Below are positions 36,669-47,762 of a stretch of DNA of 64,000 bases, piece by piece. The position numbers were made by a program, and so were the translations under genes. Position 1 is the stretch's first letter; every line of letters starts with the position of its first letter. The notes under the pieces are model-generated. The model searched no databases, was not told the DNA's origin, and worked only from the letters and a program-made list of their open reading frames with translations. Origin of the DNA: Rhodobacter sp. GTDB lineage: Bacteria > Pseudomonadota > Alphaproteobacteria > Rhodobacterales > Rhodobacteraceae. Location of the stretch: positions 434,001 through 498,000 of the forward strand of contig JAIXUH010000002.1 in assembly GCA_027484145.1 (NCBI GenBank), written 5' to 3'.

Positions 36669-38188
36669 TGCGCGCGCTAATCCTCTCGACCCCGTTGCTG
36701 GTTATTCTGTCCGGGTTGTCGGGGGTGGCCATGTTTCTGCCGGCGGCCCATGCGTCGGTGCTGGATGATCACCATGTGGCGCAGGCTTTCCTGTATTCCG
36801 GCGTTCTGATTCTGATCCTGACGGCGATGGTGGGCGTGGCCACGTCAAACTGGCGGCCGCGCAATGTGGCGCGCAGCCAGTTGATCTCGCTCGCCGGGGC
36901 CTATGCCCTGTTGCCGGTGCTGTTCGCGGTTCCGCTGGCCCAGGCACTGCCAGACACCACATTTGCCAATGCGTGGTTCGAAATGGTGTCCTGCTTCACC
37001 ACCACCGGGGCCACCTTGTATGACCAGCCCGACCGTCTGACCGCCTCGCTGCATCTGTGGCGGGCCTTTGTGGGCTGGATGGGCGGGTTGTTCACACTTG
37101 TCACCGCCACGGCCATTCTGGCACCGATGAATCTGGGCGGGATCGAGGTCATATCGGGTCGCTCACCGGGGCGGGGTGCGGATGGTTTGACGCAGATCAC
37201 CCGCGTGGCAGACCCGGCTGAGCGATTTTTGCGGCATACCGAAATGCTGCTGCCGATCTATGCTGGCCTGACGGTCGCCTTGTGGCTGCTGTTGATGATG
37301 GCGGGCGAGGTCAATCTTGTGGCCGTGATCCACGCCATGAGCACACTTTCCACTTCGGGCATCGGGATGAGTGGCGACTTGACGGTGCTGACATCGGGCC
37401 TGTGGGGCGAGGTGCTGATTTTTGGGTTCATGGCGCTTGCCCTGACGCGGCGCAGTCTGCCGGGGACAACGATGGTGGCCGCGCCCGGACCCTTGCGCCG
37501 CGACCCCGAGGTGCAGCTTGCGCTGGTTCTTCTGGCGGTGGTGACGGTGACCTTGTTCTTGCGCCAGTATGTGGCGGCGATCGAGCGGTCAGAAGGGCGC
37601 GATATCCTTGGGGCCTTGCGGGCGCTGTGGGGCGCGATGTTCACGGCTGTCAGCTTTCTGTCGACCACCGGCTTTCAGTCGGGCGAATGGGATTCGACGC
37701 GCGACTGGTCTGGCCTTGGGGCGCCCGGCCTTTTGCTGGCGGGCCTTGCGATCATTGGCGGCGGCGTGGCCACGACGGCGGGCGGCGTCAAGCTGTTGCG
37801 GGTCTATGCCCTGTTTCGCCATGGCGAGCGTGAGCTGGAGCGTCTTGTCCACCCCAACTCGGTTGGCGGGTCAGGGGATCAGGCCCGGCGGCTGCGGCGC
37901 GAAGGGGCCTATTTTGCATGGCTGTTCTTCATGCTGTTCACGCTGTCTGTCGGGGTGGTGGTGGCCTTGCTGGCGCTCTTGGGCTTGGATTTTGAAACCG
38001 CGCTGGTTCTGGCCCTGTCGGCGCTGACCACAACGGGGCAGCTTGCTGCCCTTGGGGCGGAAAACCCAATCAGCTTTGCCGATCTTTCGATAGCGGCAAA
38101 GTCGCTTTTGGCCGTTGCCATGGTGGTGGGGCGGCTGGAAACGCTTGCCGTTCTGGCACTGTTTTCGCCATCGGTGTGGCGGCGATAA
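36668..38188 (+). CDS. trkH: Trk potassium uptake channel TrkH
   Basis: Potassium-translocating membrane subunit of 506 residues with about ten to twelve hydrophobic helices. Selectivity-filter-like loops include CFTTTGATL, STLSTSGIGM, SFLSTTGFQSG and LSALTTTGQ, matching the four P-loops of the Trk/Ktr/HKT family. It is translated directly after trkA with a one-base overlap. After its stop an inverted repeat GGAATC-N5-GATTCC (38234-38250) lies before hfq, but no T tract follows, so read-through into hfq is possible. Confidence 0.94.
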   Translation: MRALILSTPLLVILSGLSGVAMFLPAAHASVLDDHHVAQAFLYSGVLILILTAMVGVATSNWRPRNVARSQLISLAGAYALLPVLFAVPLAQALPDTTFANAWFEMVSCFTTTGATLYDQPDRLTASLHLWRAFVGWMGGLFTLVTATAILAPMNLGGIEVISGRSPGRGADGLTQITRVADPAERFLRHTEMLLPIYAGLTVALWLLLMMAGEVNLVAVIHAMSTLSTSGIGMSGDLTVLTSGLWGEVLIFGFMALALTRRSLPGTTMVAAPGPLRRDPEVQLALVLLAVVTVTLFLRQYVAAIERSEGRDILGALRALWGAMFTAVSFLSTTGFQSGEWDSTRDWSGLGAPGLLLAGLAIIGGGVATTAGGVKLLRVYALFRHGERELERLVHPNSVGGSGDQARRLRREGAYFAWLFFMLFTLSVGVVVALLALLGLDFETALVLALSALTTTGQLAALGAENPISFADLSIAAKSLLAVAMVVGRLETLAVLALFSPSVWRR

Positions 38189-38337
38189 CGGCACACCTTG
38201 GGATTGGCACCGTAACGGCCTGATTTTGGGGCTGGAATCTCGGCGATTCCCGCACCATACTCGCCCATAATGCGCCACCGGCAGCTAATAAGCCGTGGGA
38301 CAGGGGTGAAACGCGCAAGAATAAAGGCAAAAAGACC

Positions 38338-38571
38338 ATGGCCGGCGATAAACAAAATCTGCAGGACGCTTTTCTCAATCATGTCCGAAAAGCGAAAGTT
38401 CCGGTAACGATCTTTCTGATCAATGGGGTGAAACTTCAGGGCGTGATCACCTGGTTTGACAATTTTTGCGTGCTATTGCGCCGGGATGGACAATCCCAGC
38501 TTGTTTACAAGCATGCGATTTCGACGATTATGCCCGGTGCACCGATCAACCTTTATGAAGGTGAAGACTGA
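38338..38571 (+). CDS. hfq: RNA chaperone Hfq
   Basis: Sm-like hexameric RNA chaperone of 77 residues that pairs small RNAs with mRNAs. The Sm1 motif region ([21 protein letters not shown]) and the Sm2 motif YKHAISTI are intact. The N-terminal [13 protein letters not shown] that forms the proximal RNA face is also intact. The C-terminal tail is very short, as usual in alphaproteobacteria. It precedes hflX, the widespread hfq-hflX pairing. A CTG codon overlaps its stop and may start hflX (see findings). Confidence 0.97.
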   Translation: MAGDKQNLQDAFLNHVRKAKVPVTIFLINGVKLQGVITWFDNFCVLLRRDGQSQLVYKHAISTIMPGAPINLYEGED

Positions 38572-38672
38572 TTTCCAGTCTGCCGCCAGACACGTCTGAG
38601 GACGAGGATGATGATCTCTGGCCCCATGATGAGGGCACAGGGATTGGTGCCTATGAAAGCGAAGGCCCCGCG

Positions 38673-39938
38673 ATGCGGGCCTTTGTGCTGCACCCCGATA
38701 TCCGCAGCCAGCACAACCGGCGCCTGCCCGAGCATGGCTTGGCCGAAGCGGTAAGCCTTGCCGCGGCGCTACCGTCAATGGAGGTGGTGGGGGCCGAAGT
38801 TGTGCGCCTGCCTCGGCTGCACCCCGGCATGCTGTTCGGGTCGGGCAAGGTCGAAGAGTTGAAGGCGCGGTTCAAGGCGGCGGACGTGGGTCTTGTGCTG
38901 GTGGATGGCCCGGTCAGCCCCGTGCAGCAGCGCAATCTGGAAAAGGAATGGGGCGTCAAGCTTCTGGATCGGACGGGACTGATCCTTGAGATCTTTGCTG
39001 ACCGTGCCCGCACCCGTGAAGGCGTGTTGCAGGTGGAATTGGCGGCGCTGTCGTTCCAGCGCACCCGCCTTGTGCGGGCGTGGACCCACCTTGAACGCCA
39101 GCGGGGCGGTTTTGGCTTTGTCGGTGGTCCGGGCGAGACGCAGATCGAAGCCGACCGCCGCGCGATTGACGATCAGGTGATCCGCCTGAAACGGCAACTG
39201 GCCAAGGTGGTGAAGACGCGCGAATTGCACCGTGCGTCACGCGCCAAGGTGCCATTCCCGATTGTTGCTTTGGTTGGCTACACCAACGCGGGCAAAAGCA
39301 CGCTTTTCAACCGCATGACCGGGGCCGATGTGCTGGCCAAGGACATGCTGTTTGCTACGCTGGACCCGACGATGCGCGGCGTGGTGCTGCCCGACAGGTC
39401 GGGCGGGGCAGGGCGCAAGATCATTCTGTCAGATACGGTGGGCTTTATCTCGGACCTGCCGACGCAACTGGTCGCCGCCTTTCGCGCCACGCTGGAAGAG
39501 GTGCTTTCTGCCAACCTGATCTTGCATGTGCGCGATATTGCCCACCCCGAGTCTGCCGAACAGGCGGCGGATGTGATGGATATCCTGACCTCGTTGGGTG
39601 TGAACAAGGCCACACCGATGATCGAGGTGTGGAACAAGCTGGACTTGGTCGAAGGGTCGGCGCGCGAGTCACTGATCGTTCAGGCCACCCAGCGGCCCGA
39701 TGTGCTAGCAGTGTCTGCGCTGACCGGTGAGGGGATGGAGCGGCTGTATGACGTCGTCTCCTTGGCCTTTGACGAGGAAAAGACGACGCGCACAGTTGTG
39801 CTGCCGTTCTCTGATGGCAAGAAGCACGCATGGCTGCACGCGCAGGGAGTGGTTGAACACGAAGATCAGGGTGAGGATGGCTGGCATCTGACCCTGCGCT
39901 GGACCGCCCGGCAGGAAAAACGTTACCGCGACCTGTAA
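38673..39938 (+). CDS. hflX: Ribosome-splitting GTPase HflX
   Basis: GTPase of 421 residues from ATG 38673 that splits stalled or stress-inactivated ribosomes. The N-terminal HflX domain includes the GGPGETQIE motif. The G domain follows with G1 GYTNAGKST, G3 DTVGFI and G4 NKLD. AAGG stands seven bases before ATG 38673. The frame is also open back to CTG 38568, adding an acidic 35-residue leader; that codon overlaps the hfq stop and has AAGG six bases before it. It converges on the class I amidotransferase gene. Confidence 0.93.
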   Translation: MRAFVLHPDIRSQHNRRLPEHGLAEAVSLAAALPSMEVVGAEVVRLPRLHPGMLFGSGKVEELKARFKAADVGLVLVDGPVSPVQQRNLEKEWGVKLLDRTGLILEIFADRARTREGVLQVELAALSFQRTRLVRAWTHLERQRGGFGFVGGPGETQIEADRRAIDDQVIRLKRQLAKVVKTRELHRASRAKVPFPIVALVGYTNAGKSTLFNRMTGADVLAKDMLFATLDPTMRGVVLPDRSGGAGRKIILSDTVGFISDLPTQLVAAFRATLEEVLSANLILHVRDIAHPESAEQAADVMDILTSLGVNKATPMIEVWNKLDLVEGSARESLIVQATQRPDVLAVSALTGEGMERLYDVVSLAFDEEKTTRTVVLPFSDGKKHAWLHAQGVVEHEDQGEDGWHLTLRWTARQEKRYRDL

Positions 39939-39948
39939 GGCGCGTGTG

Positions 39949-42235
<2,287 letters not shown>

Positions 42236-42245
42236 GGCTTGCGTG

Positions 42246-42279
42246 CTGACCCTTTGCCCGTTTGGCGGCAAGGGGTCAG
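42246..42279 (+). terminator. Long hairpin after guaB
   Basis: A 13-pair stem with one G-U (42246-42258 with 42267-42279) closes an eight-base loop eleven bases past the guaB stop. It lacks a T run, but it lies between two convergent genes and could serve both. Confidence 0.55.
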
Positions 42280-42349
42280 GCACAGGCCTTTCTGGCCAAA
42301 GGCGCGCGCATTCCGTCAGTTGCGTGGCAATTCGTACGCTTTTCCGGGA

Positions 42350-42556
42350 TCAGAACACCCAGTTCAGCAAGCCGCGGCTGATGTTTTCGCGTGACAGCGA
42401 GGCGAGAAACGCAGGTTTCAGCAGCACTCGCGGGGCAGGGGTGCCGGCGGGTTGGGGCGGTTGTGGTCCGGCCTCTCCGGCGCGGATCGGGCGGTCATCG
42501 CGGCCTGCGGCCTGTGATGATTGCGGCGGGCGGGTAATTCTGACTTTGGTCGACAT
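42350..42556 (-). CDS. Small hypothetical protein (68 aa)
   Basis: ATG 42556 with AAGGG eight bases upstream opens a 68-residue frame convergent with guaB. The first half is proline- and arginine-rich (ITRPPQSSQAAGRDDRPIR) and probably disordered. The last third, FLASLSRENISRGLLNWVF, looks like a conserved amphipathic helix ending in a hydrophobic tip. I do not recognise a family. The good ribosome binding site and the structured tail favour a real gene, while its short length and low-complexity start count against it. The 177 bases between it and the SDR gene hold no other visible feature. Confidence 0.45.
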   Translation of the reverse strand: MSTKVRITRPPQSSQAAGRDDRPIRAGEAGPQPPQPAGTPAPRVLLKPAFLASLSRENISRGLLNWVF

Positions 42557-42733
42557 GCAGCAAACCCTTCTGAACGGATGGTACGTGTCAGAGGGATGGC
42601 AAAAAATATGCCATCCGTCGGGGTGGCGCGCTGATCGGGTGCGATGACCTTGCCCCGCCGCGCGTAACGGGTGGCTTAACTTGTGTGCAACGGACGGCTA
42701 TAGCGGCAAACATCCGAAGAGGAGGGCGTCTGC

Positions 42734-43405
42734 ATGGTCAGCGGTCGGCTGGCATTGATCACGGGCGCGGGTGCTGCGGGTGGCGTGGGCCTTGCCACGG
42801 CGCGGGCCCTTGCGTTAGCAGGATGCCGTCTGGCGATCACCGACAGCACCGGGCGCATCCACACGCGCGCGGCCGAGTTGTTGGCCGAAGGCCACGCGGT
42901 AAACGCGCATCAGGTTGACCTGAGCGAGCCGTCGCAGGTGCAGCGTTTGCTGGATGCAGTGGGTCCGATCGATATACTGATCACCACAGCGGACCTAGAC
43001 ACCCTGGCCGACCATCCAGAGCGCGACGCCGCGGACAGGCAGCGCCGGCGGTATGCCGACCTGACCGCCTGTGTTTTGGTCACACGCGCGTTTTTGCCGG
43101 GCATGGTGACCCGCCGCTGGGGGCGTGTGGTGATGATCGCACCTTTGACCGGGCCGCTATCCGCCCCTGTGGCGGACCCTTCCCATGCCGCAGACGGGGC
43201 TGGTCTTACGGGTCTGGCACGCACTGTGGCGCAAGAGGTGGCCGCCTTTGGCGTGACCGTAAACATGATTGCCGCCAGCCATGGCGGACGGCCCGAAGAC
43301 CTTGCCGCAGGTGCAGCACTCATCGCTTCGCAGGCGGCAGCGGGGGTAACAGGGGCTGTTCTGGTTTTTGACCAAGGCCATATGGCGCAGGAGAGCAAGG
43401 CATGA
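42734..43405 (+). CDS. SDR-family protein with lost catalytic residues
   Basis: Rossmann-fold protein of 223 residues resembling FabG-type reductases. The dinucleotide motif is altered to TGAGAAGGVG. In the active-site region, aligned to FabG, the catalytic Ser is Pro (MIAPLTG), Tyr is His, and Lys is Gly (SHAADGAGLTGLART where YxxxK is expected). The downstream VTVNMIA strand is intact, so the fold is probably kept while catalysis is lost. Its stop overlaps the rsmB start (43402-43405). It may be a structural or sensing partner, or a decaying gene; the clean reading frame favours a maintained protein. Confidence 0.8.
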   Translation: MVSGRLALITGAGAAGGVGLATARALALAGCRLAITDSTGRIHTRAAELLAEGHAVNAHQVDLSEPSQVQRLLDAVGPIDILITTADLDTLADHPERDAADRQRRRYADLTACVLVTRAFLPGMVTRRWGRVVMIAPLTGPLSAPVADPSHAADGAGLTGLARTVAQEVAAFGVTVNMIAASHGGRPEDLAAGAALIASQAAAGVTGAVLVFDQGHMAQESKA

Positions 43406-44562
43406 CACCGGGGGCGCGCGTGGCGGCGGCGATCAGCGTTCTGGATCAGGTTCTGTCCGGTGAACCGGTTGAACGGGCCCTGACCAACTGGGGGCGCGCC
43501 AGCCGGTTTGCCGGCTCGGGCGACCGGGGCGCGGTGCGGGACCTTGTCTTTTCCGCCCTGCGCTGCCGTAGGTCTTATGGCGAAATTGGGGGGGCAGGGT
43601 CCGCTGTCCCGACGGGGCGGCAGTTGATGCTGGGCCACGCCCGTGCCGCAGGACTGGACGTCGACATGCTGTTTTCCGGCATTGGCCATGCCCCGTCGCC
43701 GGTGCAGGCGGAAGAGGCCGGGCATCCTGCCACCGGCAATGCCGCGCTTGACCTGCCCGATTGGCTGGCCGATCGCATGGCCCCCGCGTTTGGCCCGGCC
43801 TTTGCCGATGTTGCCCAAGCCTTGCGCCAAAGGGCGCCGGTGTTCTTGCGGGCCAACATGGCGCGCACCACCCGCGACGGTGCGATAGCGGCCCTTGCGC
43901 AAGATGACATCGTGGCCCGCCCACATTCCTTGTGCGACACAGCGCTTGAAGTGACCGAGGGCGCCAAGCGGATTCAGACCTCGGCCGCCTATCTGCAAGG
44001 GTTGGTCGAGTTGCAAGATGCGGCCTCGCAGGCGGTGGTGCGCGCCTTGCCCTTGCAGGACGGGATGCGGGTGCTGGATCATTGCGCCGGAGGCGGGGGT
44101 AAGACGCTTGCCATGGCCGCCTTGGCGCGGCTGCAGATCTTTGCCCATGATGCCAGCCCCAACCGCATGCGCGACCTGCCTGCCCGCGCCGCGCGGGCCG
44201 GGGCGCGGATCACCCAGACCGATGCGCCGGAACGACATGCGCCCTATGATCTGGTCGTTGCCGATGCGCCGTGTTCCGGCTCGGGCAGCTGGCGGCGTGA
44301 TCCTCAGGGAAAATGGACGCTGACGCCCGAACGGCTGGCACAGATCGGTCAGGCGCAGACCCAAATCCTTGACCGGATCGCGCCGATGGTCGCGGCCAAG
44401 GGCTGGCTGGCCTATGCCACATGCTCGTTGCTGGAGGAGGAGAACGGCGGCCGTGTGACGTCGTTCCTGCAGCGGCACCCGGAATGGCAGTGCGCGCGCG
44501 AGGTGCGGCTGACGCCGCTTCAGGGCGGCGACGGGTTCTATCTGGCGTTGTTGACGCGTTAG
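43402..44562 (+). CDS. rsmB: 16S rRNA (cytosine) methyltransferase RsmB/NOP2 family
   Basis: SAM-dependent RNA m5C methyltransferase of 386 residues. It has a NusB-like N-terminal domain (about 1-125) and a Rossmann catalytic domain with VLDHCAGGGGKT, the proline-cysteine motif DAPCSGSGSWRRDP and the nucleophile motif ATCSLLEEEN. RsmB methylates C967 of 16S rRNA in E. coli; the NusB-like domain supports that assignment over RsmF. It overlaps the SDR-like gene by four bases and is followed by cckA. Confidence 0.9.
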   Translation: MTPGARVAAAISVLDQVLSGEPVERALTNWGRASRFAGSGDRGAVRDLVFSALRCRRSYGEIGGAGSAVPTGRQLMLGHARAAGLDVDMLFSGIGHAPSPVQAEEAGHPATGNAALDLPDWLADRMAPAFGPAFADVAQALRQRAPVFLRANMARTTRDGAIAALAQDDIVARPHSLCDTALEVTEGAKRIQTSAAYLQGLVELQDAASQAVVRALPLQDGMRVLDHCAGGGGKTLAMAALARLQIFAHDASPNRMRDLPARAARAGARITQTDAPERHAPYDLVVADAPCSGSGSWRRDPQGKWTLTPERLAQIGQAQTQILDRIAPMVAAKGWLAYATCSLLEEENGGRVTSFLQRHPEWQCAREVRLTPLQGGDGFYLALLTR

Positions 44563-44614
44563 ATTTCCCGATTTACACAACCTGAAAGGGAATATTGGGA
44601 CAATCCGGGCGCGG

Positions 44615-44629
44615 TTAAGCACGGCTTAA
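44615..44629 (+). promoter_or_regulatory. Perfect CtrA-type box before cckA
   Basis: TTAA (44615-44618), seven bases, TTAA (44626-44629) matches the CtrA consensus TTAA-N7-TTAA exactly. It is embedded in a longer palindrome GTTAAGC-ACG-GCTTAAC. It lies 27 to 41 bases before ATG 44656 of cckA, a position near or downstream of the likely transcription start. Confidence 0.6.
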
Positions 44630-44655
44630 CGAATTCCGTGTTGTCGTTCCGCAGG

Positions 44656-46980
44656 ATGAAAACCAAGCGGGGACGGAACGTGGCAGCGGTCTGGGCAGGT
44701 CTGGACGAAATCGTTGCGGTGGCACGGCGATTGTCGGCGCGGGCGGGTCTTCTGCTGGCGGGGGCGGTGGTGGCCGGTCTCGTGGTGGTTTTGTCCGACG
44801 ATCCCATGCTGCGGTTTGCCGCCATGTCCGCCGCTGCAACGCTTGTGACCGTGGTGCTGCTGCTGCGGCTGGGGCTCTACCTGTCTGACCATGCCGAACG
44901 TGCACTGAATGCCGCTATCGTGAAGGTGGTGGATGATGATGCAACCCCTTGTTTTACAACCAATTCACTTGGCCATATCCGGTATCGCAATGCCGCCGCC
45001 AAGGCGCGTTTCGGCCTTGTGCCGGAAACCATGGTGGCCGCCCTGCAAGACCATTTTGCCAGCCCTTCCTCGGTGTTGTACCGCCTGCAATCGCGCGCCG
45101 CACAGGTGGGGGCCGCGCGGGAAGAGGTGGTCACCCGGCGCGGCCATTCGCGTCTGGCCGTGCATCGGGCCGCACCTGACCGGTTCTTGTGGCGGCTGGA
45201 AGAGTTTGTTGACCGCAGCGTGACCGGTCGCGGGGCCGAAACGCTCAGCTTGCCCATGCTGGTGGCCAACAAAAGCGGGGTGATCCTGTTTTCGAACGAA
45301 GCGATGCGCCGCTTGCTGGGGGGGCGGCCAAAACATCTGGACCGGGTGTTTACCACCGCCAACCCCAGGTCTGGCGAAGAGGTGGATGTGACTGGGGCGA
45401 CCGGATCGATTCGCGCCATCTTGGCCGAGGTTGAAGGCGCCGGAGAGCGGCGCGAGATTTACCTGCTGCCCTCACCCGAACGCGCCGATCCGGACCAGAT
45501 TCTTGAGGATTTTGAGCATGTTCCCGTGGCGCTTTTGCGGTTTTCACCCGATGGGGCGTTGCAGGTGGCCAATCGCGCCGCGCGCGAATTGACGGGGGTT
45601 CAACAGGGCGAAAGCCGCAATTTCCATGACCTTTACGAGGGGTTGGGGCGCCCTGTTCAGGATTGGCTGTCTGACGTCGTGGCCGAACGCCATCAGGGCG
45701 GGTCCGAAGTGCTGCGTCCGCGCGCCGCCGCACCAGACAGTTTTCATCAGGTGACCTTGCGCCGTGTTGTTGACCTGGGCCGCCCCGGTGTTCTGGCCGT
45801 GGTGCAGGATGCAACCGCCATGAAACTTCTGGAAGCGCAGTTCGTGCAAAGCCAGAAAATGCAGGCCATCGGCCAGCTTGCCGGTGGAATTGCGCATGAT
45901 TTCAACAATTTGCTGACTGCGATTTCGGGCCATTGTGATCTGCTTTTGCTGCGCCATGGCAGCGAGGATTCGGATTTTGCCGATCTGGTCCAGATCCACC
46001 AGAACGCGAATCGTGCGGCCTCGCTGGTCAGTCAGTTGCTGGCGTTCTCGCGCAAACAAACCCTCAAGGCCGAACGGATTGACCTGCAAGAGGTTCTGTC
46101 GGATCTGACGCATCTGCTGAACCGTCTGGTGGGTGAAAAGGTGCGTCTGCGGCTGGCGCATGCTCCCGACCTCGGGATGATCCGCGCCGACAAGCGGCAA
46201 TTTGAACAGGTGTTGATGAACCTTGTGGTCAATGCGCGCGACGCCATGCCCGATGGCGGTACGATCCGGATCGAGACCGAAAGCCTGCGCTTGCCAGAGG
46301 AGATGCGCCGCGACCGCGCCGTTGTGCCACCTGGCGATTATGCGGTGATCCGTGTCTGCGACACCGGCTGCGGCATCGCACCCGAACGGCTGGACAAGAT
46401 CTTTGAGCCATTCTTCACCACCAAGCGCCCCGGCGAAGGGACAGGGCTTGGCCTGTCCACGGTTTACGGAATCGTCAAGCAATCAGGTGGTTTTGTCTTT
46501 GTCGATTCGACTCTGGGCGAAGGCAGCGTGTTCCAGCTTTACTTCCCGATCCACCACGACCTGCCCGAAGCGGTCATCGCCGCAGAACCGGCGCGAAAGG
46601 CCATGGTGCGCCCCGGTGAGGGTGTTGTGCTGCTGGTCGAGGATGAGGCCCCGGTGCGCGCCTTTGCCAGCCGCGCCCTGCGGATGCGCGGCTATACCGT
46701 ACTGGAGGCGGAAAGCGCCGAGGATGCTTTGCGCACGCTGGAGGACCCGACGCTTGAGATTGATGTCTTTGTCACCGATGTGGTGATGCCGGGGTTGGAT
46801 GGGCCCACTTGGGTGAAGCAAGCGCTTGAAGCGCGCCCCAATGTGCGCGTGGTCTTTGTTTCGGGCTATGCCGAAGATTGCCTGTCTGAAGAACAGGGGC
46901 GCATCCCGAACTCGGTCTTTCTGCCAAAACCCTTCTCGCTCAATGACCTTGCGGCCACCGTGCAGGGGCAATTGCATTGA
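44656..46980 (+). CDS. cckA: Cell-cycle hybrid histidine kinase CckA
   Basis: Membrane hybrid kinase of about 774 residues. Two N-terminal membrane helices (about residues 35-80) are followed by PAS-like sensor regions. The H-box [14 protein letters not shown] (His414) is of the CckA type. The ATPase domain has the [12 protein letters not shown] box, and a C-terminal receiver carries Asp708 ([11 protein letters not shown]). In the known pathway it phosphorylates ChpT and through it CtrA, controlling motility, gene-transfer-agent and division genes. The start is not certain: GTG 44638 and GTG 44680 are in frame, and none has an ideal ribosome binding site. A perfect CtrA box lies upstream. Confidence 0.9.
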   Translation: MKTKRGRNVAAVWAGLDEIVAVARRLSARAGLLLAGAVVAGLVVVLSDDPMLRFAAMSAAATLVTVVLLLRLGLYLSDHAERALNAAIVKVVDDDATPCFTTNSLGHIRYRNAAAKARFGLVPETMVAALQDHFASPSSVLYRLQSRAAQVGAAREEVVTRRGHSRLAVHRAAPDRFLWRLEEFVDRSVTGRGAETLSLPMLVANKSGVILFSNEAMRRLLGGRPKHLDRVFTTANPRSGEEVDVTGATGSIRAILAEVEGAGERREIYLLPSPERADPDQILEDFEHVPVALLRFSPDGALQVANRAARELTGVQQGESRNFHDLYEGLGRPVQDWLSDVVAERHQGGSEVLRPRAAAPDSFHQVTLRRVVDLGRPGVLAVVQDATAMKLLEAQFVQSQKMQAIGQLAGGIAHDFNNLLTAISGHCDLLLLRHGSEDSDFADLVQIHQNANRAASLVSQLLAFSRKQTLKAERIDLQEVLSDLTHLLNRLVGEKVRLRLAHAPDLGMIRADKRQFEQVLMNLVVNARDAMPDGGTIRIETESLRLPEEMRRDRAVVPPGDYAVIRVCDTGCGIAPERLDKIFEPFFTTKRPGEGTGLGLSTVYGIVKQSGGFVFVDSTLGEGSVFQLYFPIHHDLPEAVIAAEPARKAMVRPGEGVVLLVEDEAPVRAFASRALRMRGYTVLEAESAEDALRTLEDPTLEIDVFVTDVVMPGLDGPTWVKQALEARPNVRVVFVSGYAEDCLSEEQGRIPNSVFLPKPFSLNDLAATVQGQLH

Positions 46981-47009
46981 CCCGCTGCCGCACCTGCCGG
47001 CGCGGGTCA
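46978..47009 (+). terminator. Hairpin between cckA and sulfotransferase genes
   Basis: TGACCCGC (46978-46985), which begins with the cckA stop codon, pairs perfectly with GCGGGTCA (47002-47009) around a 16-base loop. No T tract follows. It separates two convergent genes. Confidence 0.4.
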
Positions 47010-47021
47010 GGCGAGCAGGCC

Positions 47022-47612
47022 CTAAGTCAGAGAGCGATACAGTGCAAAATCTTCGGCCGCAGCTTCGGCAAGGCGCTGCTCGGTTGCGGCTGACAAATCC
47101 ATTTCAGCCTGCGGCGAGACGTTTAGCCGTGGCAAGTGAATGTGGAAATCCAGCCGGTCTTCCAGAAAATCCATGAAACTGCCGATATCCTCATAGCGGA
47201 AAATCCGGTCAACCGCGCCGCCATGGCCGGGCTGCAGAAACCGCGCCTGCGAGCCAACGTCGGCAAAGGCTGGGCGCGGCGTCTGGCACCAGCCTGAAAC
47301 AAAGGCATCAAAGGACATGCCAAGCGTGCTTTTGTCCTGATCGGGAATATCGTCGCGCTGTCGATACCGATACCAGCTGCCCAGCCAGTCGCGCGGCTCT
47401 CGCATCAGGGCGACGACGGTAAAGGGCTCACCCGCCGCGGCCTCCAGATAGGGGCCGAAAAACCGGTGGAACCGCGCTGCATTCGTGTGTTTCAGCAAGG
47501 GCGGCCGCTGGATCGATACCGCGGCCAGTGATTCGAGCGCCGCCTCAATCGCCGTGCTGCCTGTTTTTGGGGTGGCCAGAACCACCAGACGCTGTTCCCA
47601 GAACACAAGCAT
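47022..47612 (-). CDS. Sulfotransferase-like protein
   Basis: Protein of 196 residues with the PAPS-binding layout of sulfotransferases. The 5-prime phosphosulfate loop is TPKTGSTAIEAAL near residues 14-26, and the 3-prime phosphate motif is MREPRDWLGSWYRY near 69-82. Close Rhodobacterales relatives are often labelled gamma-glutamyl kinase, which the motifs do not support. AAGGA seven bases before ATG 47612 fits. It is divergent from recA. The acceptor could be a polysaccharide, lipid or protein. Confidence 0.75.
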   Translation of the reverse strand: MLVFWEQRLVVLATPKTGSTAIEAALESLAAVSIQRPPLLKHTNAARFHRFFGPYLEAAAGEPFTVVALMREPRDWLGSWYRYRQRDDIPDQDKSTLGMSFDAFVSGWCQTPRPAFADVGSQARFLQPGHGGAVDRIFRYEDIGSFMDFLEDRLDFHIHLPRLNVSPQAEMDLSAATEQRLAEAAAEDFALYRSLT

Positions 47613-47677
47613 AACTGTTCCTTTTTTGTCTTTCGGCCTCTGTCACGGCCCTTTGCGCCACCAATGTGGCAACGGCG

Positions 47678-47692
47678 TAAACTAACCCTTAA
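47678..47692 (-). promoter_or_regulatory. CtrA-like box in sulfotransferase/recA interval
   Basis: On the minus strand TTAA-N7-TTTA spans 47692-47678, one mismatch from TTAA-N7-TTAA. It lies about 66 bases before the sulfotransferase start and about 40 bases before the predicted recA -35. A single mismatch in so short a motif can be chance. Confidence 0.3.
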
Positions 47693-47728
47693 CCAAAGCA
47701 TGAAAAAGCTGGTTTTGCGAAAATGCGA

Positions 47729-47757
47729 TTGAATTGTTCCTGTTTTGATCCCATAAG
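47729..47757 (+). promoter_or_regulatory. Predicted recA promoter
   Basis: TTGAAT (47729-47734), a 17-base spacer and CATAAG (47752-47757) form a reasonable housekeeping promoter. The SOS box at 47763 then covers the expected transcription start. Inside the spacer GTTC-N7-GATC (47736-47750) is one mismatch from a second SOS half-pair. Confidence 0.5.
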
Positions 47758-47762
47758 GGTGA

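Noticed and set aside
38234-38250. Inverted repeat after trkH as a terminator
   Set aside because: The stem has only six pairs and no T tract; it could equally be an operator, and evidence is too thin to call.
42910-44622. 570-residue open frame antisense to the SDR and rsmB genes
   Set aside because: It is Arg/Gly/Pro-rich without domain motifs and mirrors two convincingly coding genes; GC-rich third positions create such shadows.
45544-46482. 312-residue open frame antisense to cckA
   Set aside because: It overlaps the conserved kinase core on the other strand and shows no recognisable motif.
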